A DNA stretch of 64,000 nt from Halobacillus litoralis (GCF_020524085.2 NZ_CP129016.1:1544001-1608000); one strand, 5' to 3'; counted from the first letter of the stretch, positions 23,432-32,235 are shown. Translations and numbers: made by a program. Notes: generated by a model from the letters alone, not told the origin.

Positions 23432-25462
23432 CTAATTCGTAGAAGACTTCTGCTTTTTATTTTCGTAAAAATAGTTCAGTGCAGCAGATACTTTTTCACC
23501 AACGAAAGGAGTCAGCGTTTCCGCATAGGTCCTCGTCAAATGGTGCCCATCCTGATAAACCAATACATTTCCGATAATCGGTTTACAGACTTCCTCTTCA
23601 CAGAACTTATCCGTCAAATCCGCATAGTACACATTATCCAAATCAAGGGTATCAATGTCGTCTGATAAATCCTCAAGATCATTCTCCGTCGTACAGTCCT
23701 TGGCATTAGCGCCATGTTCATCGATACAAGTCGGGATATCAAACTCAGCTCTTGGATTGTCTTTTAAAGCAAACACGTTGATGTCATGTTCACCAAGCTC
23801 TTCCCATTGATCCACATAACCCTCAGGAATTCCTTCCCACTCTGTAGCATCGGCGGTTGTGTAAACCAGATCAGGTTTCTTCTCAATCAATTCGTCCATG
23901 ACACTATCATTCCACTCTGCGCATGTTTTTTGATCGAGTTCTGTCGTCAATAAATAAGACTCGCTGGAGAATCGGCAGGCACTACGTGTATAGTTCAGAA
24001 TTTTGATGTTCTCTTCATTCGCATAAGCTTCCAATGGAGCCAACCAGTGGGCACTATGGGAGCCTCCGACTAAGGCAATCGTATAATCGGGGTTGTCGAC
24101 TTCTCCATACTCACACAGAATGACTTCTGCCTCTTCCATTCCTTGGTGGCACCCATCATCATAACTTTTCGGTGTTTCTTCTTTTGCCTGTAAAACACTA
24201 GGTGCGAAAGGTTCATCTGAATGGAACTCATCATCGGTTGCCATCACTAAGGCACCAGGATAATCATTGCTGTTCGATATTTCCACACTGGCCGAAGCGA
24301 ATTGCGCATCCTTTACGTACCAGGACCAGGATCCATTTAAAAGGACAACTGGAACAGCAATAGCCACTAGAATAAATGCTAACTTCGGTTTCGACTGTAT
24401 TTTTTTGTTTCTGATAGGCTTTTCAAATAGGTTCGTAGTCACATAGGATAATACGACGGCCAACCCGATAATCAATAAACCGTGTGTGATAGGAACCGTG
24501 TCATTTCCAATGATGTTGAAATATAAGATTAGTAGCGGCCAATGCCATAGGTAGAAACCGTATGAAATTCCACCGAACCGAACCAACGGTTTCGCACTTA
24601 ACAGCTGGTGTACTCCAAGTTTTCCACCACTATTCCCAGCAATCAAGATCAACACCGCTGACAGAACCGGCCACAGAGCCGCATATCCAGGGAAAACAGT
24701 CGACACTTGTAAGAGCAGACCACAGCATACTAGTCCTAATAAACCCAACCAGCCAATGACTAGATTCGTAGATTTATTCAAGGAGATATTGGCAATGACC
24801 AGAGAGAGGATGCCCCCCACTGCAAATTCCCAAGCCCTAGCGAATGTATCAAAATAAGCCCATGGCTGATTCACTGAAGTCTTATAGACGGAATAGCTGA
24901 TGGACAAGACAAAAATCACAATCAACGTATAGAACAAAGAGTTTCTTGTTTTCATGTTTAACTTCTTTGCGATCGCTATGGAAGTGAGCAATACCAAGGT
25001 CCAAATAATATAAAATTGAAACTGGGTACTCATGGCCCAAAAATGCTGGACTGGGCTGGCGACGTTATTCTGCGCCAAATAATCCACCGAGTTACTAGCC
25101 AGCTGCCAATTTTCAAAATAGACTAAAGAAGCAGCGACTTCCTGAATAATAGATGACCACTGAGACTGAGGTAGGAAATAAAAACTAGTAATAATGACAA
25201 AGATTAGTACTGAGAATGCTATTGGAAATAACCTTTTTCCCAGTTTTAGCAGGAATCCAAATACATCTACTTTTCCTGTTCTTTCAAACATATTTAAAAG
25301 AGAGATCGTTATTAAAAATCCGGATACGACGAAGAATACATCGACGCCACCTGAAACGTTACCTAACCAGATATGGTAAACAGCGACTAAAATGGCAGCG
25401 ATCGCCCGTAATCCTTCTATTTCCGGCCTGAATTTTCTTTTCTTTTCTTTATATAGATTCAT
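23432..25462 (-). CDS. OatA-like membrane O-acyltransferase with SGNH domain (676 aa)
   Basis: The N-terminal half is an acyltransferase-3 membrane domain with about ten helices; it begins FRPEIEGLRAIAAILVAVYH, with the catalytic-type histidine at the end of that stretch. The C-terminal extracellular half is an SGNH/GDSL-like domain with the modified block GGSHSAHW and DGHHLT near the end. Such proteins move acetyl groups across the membrane onto peptidoglycan or wall polysaccharide. I chose ATG 25462 because GGAGG precedes it closely; an upstream frame extension lacks a ribosome site. Since the window holds five SLH genes, acetylation of the SLH-binding wall polymer is an attractive but unproven role. 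Confidence 0.88.
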   Translation of the reverse strand: MNLYKEKKRKFRPEIEGLRAIAAILVAVYHIWLGNVSGGVDVFFVVSGFLITISLLNMFERTGKVDVFGFLLKLGKRLFPIAFSVLIFVIITSFYFLPQSQWSSIIQEVAASLVYFENWQLASNSVDYLAQNNVASPVQHFWAMSTQFQFYIIWTLVLLTSIAIAKKLNMKTRNSLFYTLIVIFVLSISYSVYKTSVNQPWAYFDTFARAWEFAVGGILSLVIANISLNKSTNLVIGWLGLLGLVCCGLLLQVSTVFPGYAALWPVLSAVLILIAGNSGGKLGVHQLLSAKPLVRFGGISYGFYLWHWPLLILYFNIIGNDTVPITHGLLIIGLAVVLSYVTTNLFEKPIRNKKIQSKPKLAFILVAIAVPVVLLNGSWSWYVKDAQFASASVEISNSNDYPGALVMATDDEFHSDEPFAPSVLQAKEETPKSYDDGCHQGMEEAEVILCEYGEVDNPDYTIALVGGSHSAHWLAPLEAYANEENIKILNYTRSACRFSSESYLLTTELDQKTCAEWNDSVMDELIEKKPDLVYTTADATEWEGIPEGYVDQWEELGEHDINVFALKDNPRAEFDIPTCIDEHGANAKDCTTENDLEDLSDDIDTLDLDNVYYADLTDKFCEEEVCKPIIGNVLVYQDGHHLTRTYAETLTPFVGEKVSAALNYFYENKKQKSSTN

Positions 25463-25512
25463 ATAAAGCCTCCGTTTTCTGTTCAATACCGTTACACATT
25501 TTACCATAGAAC

Positions 25513-25716
25513 GTGGACCGGATGTTATCCCCTATAGAGGTTTTTATCTTCGTAATAAATAACAGTTTTAAAAAAAGAAGAAGAGGAGGCATTATAGTTT
25601 CCCTAGTGCCCTGGATTAAATGGGCGTTATGGATGCTGCTGTTGTTATTGATTTGGGTCTTGATCGCTTTTATTATGCTGACGGTTGGTGTGTTGATTAG
25701 TTTAGGGCCGGTATAA
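25513..25716 (+). CDS. Small single-helix membrane protein, start uncertain
   Basis: The frame runs from ATG 25513 and codes for one strong hydrophobic helix (WALWMLLLLLIWVLIAFIML) with a basic stretch before it. GGAGG at 25585-25589 lies inside the frame and is not well placed for ATG 25513. The next candidates are ATA 25594 (four bases after it) and GTG 25606 (16 bases after it), giving a product of 36-40 residues. The hydrophobic core looks genuine, but the family is unknown. Confidence 0.4.
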   Translation: MDRMLSPIEVFIFVINNSFKKRRRGGIIVSLVPWIKWALWMLLLLLIWVLIAFIMLTVGVLISLGPV

Positions 25717-25844
25717 GAGAATACTTGTGATTACTCAATTAACCTTAGCAGTGATTTAATCAAACAACCTGTACTAAAAGGTAGAACGTGAATAACTCAT
25801 CATTCAGAGAAACAGATCTATAATCATGAAAGGAGAAACCATCT

Positions 25845-26450
25845 ATGAAGACACTCTTACTCACAGGCTTTGAGCCATTCCTAGACTTTCCTATTAACCC
25901 GACGAATCAAATCGTAAAGGAACTGAAAAGTGAAGAGCTGAATGGATATCGGATCGAAGGACGGATTCTTTCCGTTGATTATAACAATTCAGGGCGGGAA
26001 ATTTTAGAACATATTTATGAAGTTGAACCGGATGCAGTCCTCTCACTCGGACTTGCTGCCGGCCGTTACAAAATTACACCTGAGCGAATTACGATCAACT
26101 GTAACGAAAGCAATGAAAAGGATAACGAAGGGAACACACCTGACGGGGATCCCATTCAAAAAGAGGGACCGGATGGATTGTTTTCTACTCTGCCAATAAA
26201 ACGTTTTGTTGAAGACTTACAAGCGAGAGGGTATCCGGCTGAGGTATCCAATACCGCAGGGACTTACCTTTGTAACCATGTGATGTATCAAGTGCTTTAT
26301 CATTTTCATGTGAATGATCAGAAGGTCCCTGCAGGTTTTGTTCATATTCCAGCGTCTCATGATTTGGCTGTTCAGCACGGGAAACTGCCAAGCTGGTCAC
26401 AGAAAGATTTGACTGATGCCGTGAAACATATCATTCAACTGCTGCCATGA
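25845..26450 (+). CDS. pcp: Pyroglutamyl-peptidase I (pyrrolidone-carboxylate peptidase), 201 aa
   Basis: A cytoplasmic cysteine peptidase of family C15 that removes N-terminal pyroglutamate. The catalytic triad is visible: Glu80 (ITPERITIN), Cys143 (NTAGTYLCNHVMY) and His167 (GFVHIPA). The start motif LLTGFEPF is typical, as is the length. AAAGGAG precedes ATG 25845. It is a single gene, closed by the terminator at 26462-26487. Confidence 0.95.
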   Translation: MKTLLLTGFEPFLDFPINPTNQIVKELKSEELNGYRIEGRILSVDYNNSGREILEHIYEVEPDAVLSLGLAAGRYKITPERITINCNESNEKDNEGNTPDGDPIQKEGPDGLFSTLPIKRFVEDLQARGYPAEVSNTAGTYLCNHVMYQVLYHFHVNDQKVPAGFVHIPASHDLAVQHGKLPSWSQKDLTDAVKHIIQLLP

Positions 26451-26461
26451 GTGTAGGAAAG

Positions 26462-26487
26462 TGTCTGGTTGAAGACCAGACTTTTTT
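26462..26487 (+). terminator. Terminator of pcp
   Basis: GTCTGGT pairs with ACCAGAC, followed by TTTTTT, 12 bases after the stop. Confidence 0.88.
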
Positions 26488-26557
26488 CTGAGTATGATAA
26501 GAAAGCCCCGTGAATCTAGTTTGTAGTGAATACCTAAGAGGTCAATCAGACCATACT

Positions 26558-26599
26558 AGCATATGAATCCAGAATGTTGGATGCATATGCTTTTTTTTT
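26558..26599 (+). terminator. Second terminator-like hairpin without an upstream gene
   Basis: AGCATATG (26558-26565) pairs with CATATGCT (26584-26591), with an internal AATCC/GGAT pairing, followed by nine T. It lies 70 bases after the pcp terminator and 40 bases before the next gene, so it may end a short RNA or attenuate that gene. Confidence 0.65.
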
Positions 26600-26639
26600 G
26601 CATCTTTCATTACTATACTGAACGGGGTGTGGGCAAGGG

Positions 26640-27092
26640 ATGGAAACTGTTTTCTGCTATTACAGGAAGTCTATTAATTTGGGAGACTCATGGACTCCAG
26701 TCCAGCGCATTGTCCACCAGGATAAAGTGTTGTTTGATTATTGTTTATCCAATAACTTGAATGTCCTTAAAAGGTTCAGTGACCTAGGGTATTTAGGTTC
26801 ACCGTTTCAACGTCCTGAATTGCTGCAAATCAGAAAGATCATAGAAAAACCTAAAAACAAAGCTGATTTACTCCTCTTCTATAGCATCGCTGGTTTGAGA
26901 ACGGAGATGAAATCGAATGCTAAGTTGGTTTTAGAAGTGGTGGAGATCATTGGGAAGGTGCATTTTTATAGAGAAGAGATGACGCTGGACTCCAAGAGGT
27001 TGGAACTATACATGAAAGGAGCCGCTAGCAGCGAATTGTTTAATCATGGCCAAGCCTTCATCCCTTCAACGGATAAGAAGGAAGAAGCGTGA
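26640..27092 (+). CDS. Hypothetical protein (150 aa)
   Basis: A 150-residue frame from ATG 26640 to the terminator at 27096-27127. The product has no signal peptide or membrane helix; it is basic in the middle (RPELLQIRKIIEKPKNKADLLL) and looks helical. I do not recognise the family. The ribosome site is unusual: AAGGG abuts the ATG with no spacing, and an in-frame stop sits 21 bases upstream, so the true start may be internal. The good terminator after it supports a transcribed gene. Confidence 0.5.
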   Translation: METVFCYYRKSINLGDSWTPVQRIVHQDKVLFDYCLSNNLNVLKRFSDLGYLGSPFQRPELLQIRKIIEKPKNKADLLLFYSIAGLRTEMKSNAKLVLEVVEIIGKVHFYREEMTLDSKRLELYMKGAASSELFNHGQAFIPSTDKKEEA

Positions 27093-27095
27093 ATA

Positions 27096-27127
27096 AAAAA
27101 ACAACCTGCCCTAAGACAGGTTGTTTC
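27096..27127. terminator. Bidirectional terminator
   Basis: AAACAACCTG pairs with CAGGTTGTTT; an A run precedes and a T-rich stretch follows. It lies between the hypothetical gene (+) and the AGCS symporter (-). Confidence 0.88.
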
Positions 27128-27137
27128 TATCATCATA

Positions 27138-28556
27138 TTAGCTTGCTTTCGATCGCGTATAGTGCTGCTGGTGTATATAATCATTAAAGTAATGGTTCGT
27201 TTCTTTCACGATCACTTTATAAAGAAGCAATAAAGCGATTAAGTTGGGAATCATCATCAAGGCATTCGCCATGTTGGCAAACGCCCAAACAAGATCAAGC
27301 TGCATGACGGCACCCATAAAGGTTGCAGTAATGTAGATGAAACGATATGGAACGATATAGCGCAGGCCTAAGAGGTATTCGAAGCACTTCTCTCCGTACA
27401 TGTACCACCCGACAATCGTTGAAAAGCCGAAGAAGATGACGGAAAAGGCTACGATGTATTCGCCTATAGTACCTAATGCGTGTCCGAATGCCGCACTTGT
27501 AAGAGCACCACCGTCCAGGCCGGTCGCGTGTTGAACACCTGAGATCGCTCCACCGGATGGATCCCAGAACCCTGTCATGATCAGGACAAGTCCAGTCATG
27601 GTACAAACGACGATGGTCACGATGAACGTACCTGTCATGGCCACGAGCGCTTGTTTTACTGGGTGATCGGTTTTAGCGTTACCGGCGATTAATGCCGCTG
27701 TACCTAAACCAGCTTCGTTTGAGAAAATACCACGTGATACACCGCTTCTGACAGCTTCCATGACGACAACCCCAGCGAAACCACCAGCTGCGGATACCGG
27801 ACTGAATGCGTATTGGAAGATCATTTCAAAAGCAGGGACGATCGCCTCGTAATTGGCGATAATGATGAATAAAGCCCCGCCAATATAAAGGAAGGCCATG
27901 ATTGGTACGAAAAATCCTGCCACTGTACTGATCCGCTGGATGCCTCCGAAAATGATCAGTCCAGTCAGGATCGCGAGCACAGCTCCTGTAAACCAGCCAT
28001 TGATATGGAAGCTTTCTGTCATAACATCTGAGATGGTATTGGACTGAACACTGTTTCCGATTCCTAAAGCTGCAAAGGCACCGAATAACGCAAATGCCAC
28101 CGCGAGCCATTTCCACTTCTTTCCGATGCCTCGTTCTACATAATACATTGGCCCACCGGAATATTCTCCGTTCTCATTTTTTACTCGATACTTCATCGCA
28201 AGGAGGGCTTCGGAGTATTTGGTCGCCATCCCTAGCAGGCCGACAATCCACATCCAGAAAATCGCGCCAGGTCCACCGAGCGTCAAAGCTGTAGCAACAC
28301 CTGCGATATTTCCGTTACCTATGGTCGCTGATAGCGCTGTCATTAAAGTTTTGAAGTTACTGATATCCCCTTGGGAATCCTCGGATGTTTCTGTTTTTTC
28401 CTCTTTCGTAAATGCTAGTTTAAAGGCGTAGAACAGTTTGCTGAACTGCAGCCCTTTTAGCATAATGGTCAAGAACAACCCTGTCCCGAATAACAGGACC
28501 AAACTGGGTGTTCCCCATAGTACATCATTGATTTGGTTCAATACGTCTAGCATCAT
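27138..28556 (-). CDS. Alanine/glycine:cation symporter (AGCS family), 472 aa
   Basis: A sodium- or proton-coupled amino-acid carrier with about 11 membrane segments. The family blocks are clear: GNGNIAGVATAL near residue 80, GGPMYYVERGIGKKW, RSGVSRGIFSNEAGLGTAALI in the middle, and TFMGAVMQLDLVWAFANMANALM toward the end. Length is normal. GGAGGG precedes ATG 28556, with a second ATG directly after it. It is a single gene; a cre-like palindrome lies about 110 bases upstream between it and the YrhK-like gene. Confidence 0.92.
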   Translation of the reverse strand: MMLDVLNQINDVLWGTPSLVLLFGTGLFLTIMLKGLQFSKLFYAFKLAFTKEEKTETSEDSQGDISNFKTLMTALSATIGNGNIAGVATALTLGGPGAIFWMWIVGLLGMATKYSEALLAMKYRVKNENGEYSGGPMYYVERGIGKKWKWLAVAFALFGAFAALGIGNSVQSNTISDVMTESFHINGWFTGAVLAILTGLIIFGGIQRISTVAGFFVPIMAFLYIGGALFIIIANYEAIVPAFEMIFQYAFSPVSAAGGFAGVVVMEAVRSGVSRGIFSNEAGLGTAALIAGNAKTDHPVKQALVAMTGTFIVTIVVCTMTGLVLIMTGFWDPSGGAISGVQHATGLDGGALTSAAFGHALGTIGEYIVAFSVIFFGFSTIVGWYMYGEKCFEYLLGLRYIVPYRFIYITATFMGAVMQLDLVWAFANMANALMMIPNLIALLLLYKVIVKETNHYFNDYIHQQHYTRSKAS

Positions 28557-28662
28557 TACCCTCCTAATCCTGTTGTAACCGTCTATGTAGGGCGGTCTTT
28601 TAAAATGTCCATGTTCTACCCTATCACGTTTTCATCTATAAACGTTCGTTGAAACACCAAAA

Positions 28663-28676
28663 TATAAGCGCTTACA
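28663..28676. promoter_or_regulatory. cre-like box between divergent genes
   Basis: TATAAGCGCTTACA (TGTAAGCGCTTATA on the other strand) matches the cre consensus with one mismatch and is nearly palindromic. It could serve the AGCS symporter (-) or the YrhK-like gene (+). Confidence 0.55.
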
Positions 28677-28758
28677 TTTGTGTGTAATGAACAAATGCAG
28701 TATTTTCTCGTTATAAAACGAGTATGGAAAGGGAAGGGTTTTAATAGGAGGTGAGAGG

Positions 28759-29052
28759 ATGGCGAACCAAAAGTCAGACAAGCAGAAGTATATCGATCTT
28801 CATGTAGGGAAACATGATGTCTTTTTTAAAAAAACGTATGACATTCTTTATACCATCAATGACGTCCTGCTTGGATTATGGTTTTTGATCGGTAGTATCT
28901 TTTTTTATTTCGAACCTTTAAAAAACTGGGGTGTGACACTCTTTGTCCTCGGAAGTATTCAAATGCTCATTCGACCGACGATCCGGCTTGTTCATTACTT
29001 TCATATGAGGAAGGAATATGGAAAGCAATATGATAAGACAAGTGGTTCATGA
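28759..29052 (+). CDS. YrhK-domain membrane protein (97 aa)
   Basis: A small protein with two membrane helices (DVLLGLWFLIGSIFFYF and WGVTLFVLGSIQMLIRPTI) and hydrophilic ends. The start pattern with IDLHVGKHDVFFKKTYDILY, followed by ND-LLGLWFLIGS, matches the YrhK domain of Bacillus; the role of the family is unknown. AGGAGGTGAGAGG precedes ATG 28759. It is a single gene ended by the bidirectional terminator at 29101-29142. Confidence 0.75.
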   Translation: MANQKSDKQKYIDLHVGKHDVFFKKTYDILYTINDVLLGLWFLIGSIFFYFEPLKNWGVTLFVLGSIQMLIRPTIRLVHYFHMRKEYGKQYDKTSGS

Positions 29053-29100
29053 TCATCCTTTTGAGACCATGAGACTCCTCATCGTAAAGGAACGTGAAAA

Positions 29101-29142
29101 AAGCGAAGCATCCAATGAGATCGTGGATGCTTCGCTTTTTTT
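29101..29142. terminator. Bidirectional terminator
   Basis: AAGCGAAGCATCCA pairs with TGGATGCTTCGCTT, with A and T runs on the two sides. It ends both the YrhK-like gene (+) and the nucleosidase gene (-). Confidence 0.92.
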
Positions 29143-29195
29143 CAAACGGCGAGAAGTTTACTCCATACGCCATGGTCATGCATAAACTCTATTTT

Positions 29196-30059
29196 CTATT
29201 TAGAAATATACTCTTTCACAACTTCATAGACATAATCCTGGTTCGCTTCAGCCGTGTCTGGATTATATTCTCCGCCATTCGTTTTGTTATTGGATAGTGT
29301 GCGAATGCCGAGGTAAGGCACATCATAGGCTTTGGCGATTTGCGCACCGGCCGCTCCTTCCATCTCCTCGACAGATGTGCCGAAGTTCTCATGGAACCAC
29401 TGGATGCGGTCGACTTCATTGTTCCAGACGTCTGCAGAACCGATTGTACCCTCGACGACTTTTCCTTCTTTATGAGTATCTTTGACATCTTTGGCAGCTT
29501 TGAGCAGTTCTTTGTCACCTTCAAAATAACGGATGTTTTCAGCATCAGGGTCTTCTCCGGCACTGCCTTCAGACGCCATGAGATCCATAGGAATCCATTC
29601 TTTCGGTGCGATGCCTTCTTCATCTTCTCTATGCCCAGTCTTCAATGAACCGATGTTGACTGTTCTTTCTCCCAGGACGATATCAAATACATGCAAGTCA
29701 GGATCGTGACCGCCGGATGTTCCTTGGTTGATGATGGCAGCCGGGTTGAATTTTTCAATAGCGATCGCCGTAGCGGCGGCTGTATTTTCCATACCTTTTC
29801 CTGTTTTCATGACAATCACAGGATAGCCATCGACTTTACCTTTATAAAAGACGAAGTTCCCGGAGGTTTCTTCTTCTACATCCTCAAGCTTTGCTGCAAA
29901 ATTTTCTGCTTCAATAGGCATCGGTCCCTGGATCAGGATCGGCTGTTGTTCGTTTTCTTCAGCGGATGCCTCCCCTTCTGTGGAACTCTGACATCCGGCC
30001 ACGAAAGATAAGATGAGAGTGATGAATAGTAAGATTGCTAGGTTGCGAATGTTTTTCAT
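29196..30059 (-). CDS. Lipoprotein of the MTA/SAH nucleosidase (phosphorylase) family, 287 aa
   Basis: A signal peptide with lipobox (FVAGC, Cys23) places the enzyme outside the membrane. The mature domain follows the PNP/UDP-1 fold: IIVLIQGPMPIEAE-like start, GKGMENTAAATA near residue 90, INQGTSGGHDP, and late VEEMEGAAGAQIA with the ribose-contacting Met-Glu pair. Cytoplasmic MTAN splits methylthioadenosine and S-adenosylhomocysteine; a secreted version probably hydrolyses external purine nucleosides so that the base can be taken up. The leader carries a guanine-type purine riboswitch, which supports a purine-scavenging role over methionine recycling. The exact substrate is unknown. Confidence 0.85.
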   Translation of the reverse strand: MKNIRNLAILLFITLILSFVAGCQSSTEGEASAEENEQQPILIQGPMPIEAENFAAKLEDVEEETSGNFVFYKGKVDGYPVIVMKTGKGMENTAAATAIAIEKFNPAAIINQGTSGGHDPDLHVFDIVLGERTVNIGSLKTGHREDEEGIAPKEWIPMDLMASEGSAGEDPDAENIRYFEGDKELLKAAKDVKDTHKEGKVVEGTIGSADVWNNEVDRIQWFHENFGTSVEEMEGAAGAQIAKAYDVPYLGIRTLSNNKTNGGEYNPDTAEANQDYVYEVVKEYISK

Positions 30060-30115
30060 GAGTAGCTCTCCCTTGATGTAGTTTTCAATCCAACGTAGCT
30101 CGTATTCGGGGTAAT

Positions 30116-30156
30116 AAAAAAACCTGGAAAGTAGAATCTACTACCTTCCAGACTAA
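30116..30156 (-). terminator. Purine-riboswitch terminator
   Basis: On the minus strand CTGGAAGGTAGTAGA pairs with TCTACTTTCCAG, followed by seven T. Its 5' arm (TAGTCTGG) can instead pair with CCAGACTA inside the aptamer, giving an antiterminator. The design is an off-switch at high purine. Confidence 0.88.
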
Positions 30157-30223
30157 AAAGTTAAAGCTCAATCTCAGCGGAATGCTGAAAATTACAGTTG
30201 CGTTTATGCAACTGTACAGCTTC

Positions 30224-30296
30224 AACCCGTAGTCTGGTTCTTTCAATGGGAACCAGGTAGAGACGCTCAGACCTTATTACTGAGAATATACGAGTG
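30224..30296 (-). promoter_or_regulatory. Purine riboswitch aptamer, guanine type
   Basis: On the minus strand: P1 ACTCG...CGGGT, J1/2 TATATTC, P2 CTCAG/CTGAG with loop AATAAGG, J2/3 CGTCTCTACC, P3 TGGTTC/GAACCA and J3/1 GACTACG. The discriminating base in GAC is C, as in guanine/hypoxanthine sensors (adenine sensors have GAT). It differs from the most common J2/3 (GTTTCTACC) by one C. Confidence 0.88.
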
Positions 30297-30316
30297 CGTA
30301 ATGTGATTGTGTTGCT

Positions 30317-30345
30317 ACTATAACAAACACTCCTAAGATAAACAA
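30317..30345 (-). promoter_or_regulatory. Probable promoter of the purine-riboswitch transcript
   Basis: On the minus strand -10 TATAGT (30317-30322), 17-base spacer, -35 TTGTTT (30340-30345, weak). It lies about 20 bases before the aptamer. Confidence 0.6.
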
Positions 30346-30543
30346 CCTAAAACTGAACATTTAAATTATATTAAGGAAAAACATTCGTTTTTTTATGATT
30401 TGAAATCAATAATTGGTTTGATGTGTTGGAATGAATTAGTTAAATACGGATATAGACGGGGCGGACATTATTTCTGTGTGTATGCTTGAACGAAGTGTAA
30501 ATGATAAAGATCAAGTGTCTGTGATCGGCCCATCTGGCTTCAT
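30346..30543. other. Intergenic region with no recognised element
   Basis: An AT-rich stretch between the purine-riboswitch promoter and the end of the PilZ-like gene. I see no gene or convincing hairpin. Confidence 0.5.
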
Positions 30544-30921
30544 TTATGTCTCATTTCTACTTTCTTGGTTATTGGAGTAAACCTTGAGTGCTTCCACTAA
30601 CTTTTTACTTTCCGATTCATCCAAGTCCATATAAATTCCATAATTGAATTCAGCCACTTTTTTCTTCCAGACAATGGTCCCGGGTAGTAGGAAAGGTTGG
30701 CCATTTAGGCTGAAGCTGATGGACAATTTCACCTCATGCCCATCCTGGTGAGGGAGGTCTAAGTTTGTATTTAACTTCATCCCATGAGGGCTGATATTTA
30801 TGATTCGTGCTTCCCCTTTTGAAGAATTTACCTCTTTTATGCCAACTCTATGAATACGGAAGTAAGCTTCAACCGGTTCTTTGAAATCATAACGGAAGTA
30901 ATCTTTTCTTTTATATCTCAT
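30544..30921 (-). CDS. PilZ-domain-like protein (125 aa)
   Basis: The product begins MRYKRKDYFRYDF and later has NISPHGMKL, matching the two halves of the PilZ c-di-GMP motif (RxxxR and D/NxSxxG). The first arginine appears replaced by lysine (KDYFR). It continues as a beta-barrel (VKLSISFSLNGQPFLLPGTIVW, FNYGIYMDLDES), about 120 residues as expected for a stand-alone PilZ. ATG 30921 is chosen because GGGAGG and AGGAG lie just upstream; an in-frame start at 30951 would sit before that site. The target process (motility, wall or exopolysaccharide) is not visible here. It is a single gene. Confidence 0.72.
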   Translation of the reverse strand: MRYKRKDYFRYDFKEPVEAYFRIHRVGIKEVNSSKGEARIINISPHGMKLNTNLDLPHQDGHEVKLSISFSLNGQPFLLPGTIVWKKKVAEFNYGIYMDLDESESKKLVEALKVYSNNQESRNET

Positions 30922-31141
30922 GCTCCTACCTCCCAGTCTGATCATTTTCATCTTTGTACGTTCATCATACGTTCCTGCAATCGGGATGACAAGATATGGA
31001 TGTAGCGTTAAGGTGATGAAACCTGGGTATAGATAAAGGGGATGGAAGTGATTTAGAAGCGAAACCGTTTATGAGATAATGAACGGGAACGATTAATCTG
31101 ATAGGATATTTAAATAAAACCGATATAAAGGAGTTTTTGTA

Positions 31142-32191
31142 ATGGGAAAGTTTGTTGGCTATGTTGGAACCTATACAAAACAGGATAGTAAAGGTGTATA
31201 TCAGTTCACTCTGGATACAGATAATAAAGAATTGAAAGATGTGAAGTTAGCTGCTGAGTTGGGTAATCCGACGTATGTGACGGTGAGTGATGACCAGAAG
31301 AATCTATATGCCGTTACAAAAGAAGGAGAAAACGGTGGCGTTACAGCCTTCTCCATTCAAGATGGAACAGGAGAGCTGACCAAATTAAATCTCCAAACCG
31401 CTGCAGGCTCACCTCCGTGTCATGTAAGTGTCGATCACGAGAAGAACACGGTGGTAACGGCGAATTATCATACAACAAATATCGTATCCTACTTAACCAA
31501 TGAAGATGGATCGTTGAATCCACCTACATCTGTCATTGAACACGAAGGCACGGGTCCTCATGAGCGTCAGGAAAAACCGCACATGCATTATGCCGGTTTC
31601 ACACCTGATGAAAAATACGTCATTGCGATTGACCTGGGAAGTGACCGTGTAATTACTTACGCCGCAGATCAAGGGGATTTAACTCAAGTTCAAGTATTCA
31701 ACACAGAACCTGGCAGTGGTCCAAGACACATCACTTTCCATCCGAACCAAAAGTACGCATATGTCATGACAGAGCTGAGCTCAGAAGTTCTTGTCCTTCA
31801 CTATGACGAGAAAGACGGTAGTTTCACACAGCATCAGGCGATTAAAACAATTCCGGAAACCTTTAACGAAACCAATGACGGAAGTGCCATCCATATTTCT
31901 TCAGATGGACAATTTGTGTACGCGGGAAATCGAGGACATAACTCTATTGCCTCATACAAGGTCGATCAAGACACTGGTCAGTTAACGTTTATAGAATGGA
32001 CATCCACAGAGGGAAATTGGCCGCGTGACTTTGTGTTGGATCCTTCTGAGGAATTCTTAATTGCGACGAACCAGAAGTCAAACACGATGTCCTTGTTTGA
32101 AAGGGACAAGAATGCTGGGAAGCTATCCCTCGTTCAATCGGACGTACATGTTCCTGAACCTGTTTGTGTGAAATTTATTGGGGATGCGTGA
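31142..32191 (+). CDS. pgl: 6-phosphogluconolactonase-type lactonase, beta-propeller (349 aa)
   Basis: A soluble seven-bladed beta-propeller of the YkgB/Pgl lactonase family: FVGYVGTYTKQDSKGVYQF at the start, then regular blade motifs such as LGNPTYVTVSDDQKNLYAV, SGPRHITFHPNQKYAYVM, SSDGQFVYAGNRGHNSIA and NWPRDFVLDPSEEFLIATNQ. The family hydrolyses 6-phosphogluconolactone in the oxidative pentose-phosphate pathway, although some members act on other sugar lactones. AAAGGAG precedes ATG 31142. It is a single gene ended by a strong terminator. Confidence 0.85.
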   Translation: MGKFVGYVGTYTKQDSKGVYQFTLDTDNKELKDVKLAAELGNPTYVTVSDDQKNLYAVTKEGENGGVTAFSIQDGTGELTKLNLQTAAGSPPCHVSVDHEKNTVVTANYHTTNIVSYLTNEDGSLNPPTSVIEHEGTGPHERQEKPHMHYAGFTPDEKYVIAIDLGSDRVITYAADQGDLTQVQVFNTEPGSGPRHITFHPNQKYAYVMTELSSEVLVLHYDEKDGSFTQHQAIKTIPETFNETNDGSAIHISSDGQFVYAGNRGHNSIASYKVDQDTGQLTFIEWTSTEGNWPRDFVLDPSEEFLIATNQKSNTMSLFERDKNAGKLSLVQSDVHVPEPVCVKFIGDA

Positions 32192-32235
32192 GACGACAAT
32201 AGGATAAGGTTATCAAAGAGTCTCATCAATCGTTA

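Noticed and set aside
29196-30059. Calling the gene mtnN of the methionine salvage pathway
   Set aside because: It has a lipoprotein signal and a purine riboswitch rather than the features of the cytoplasmic enzyme.
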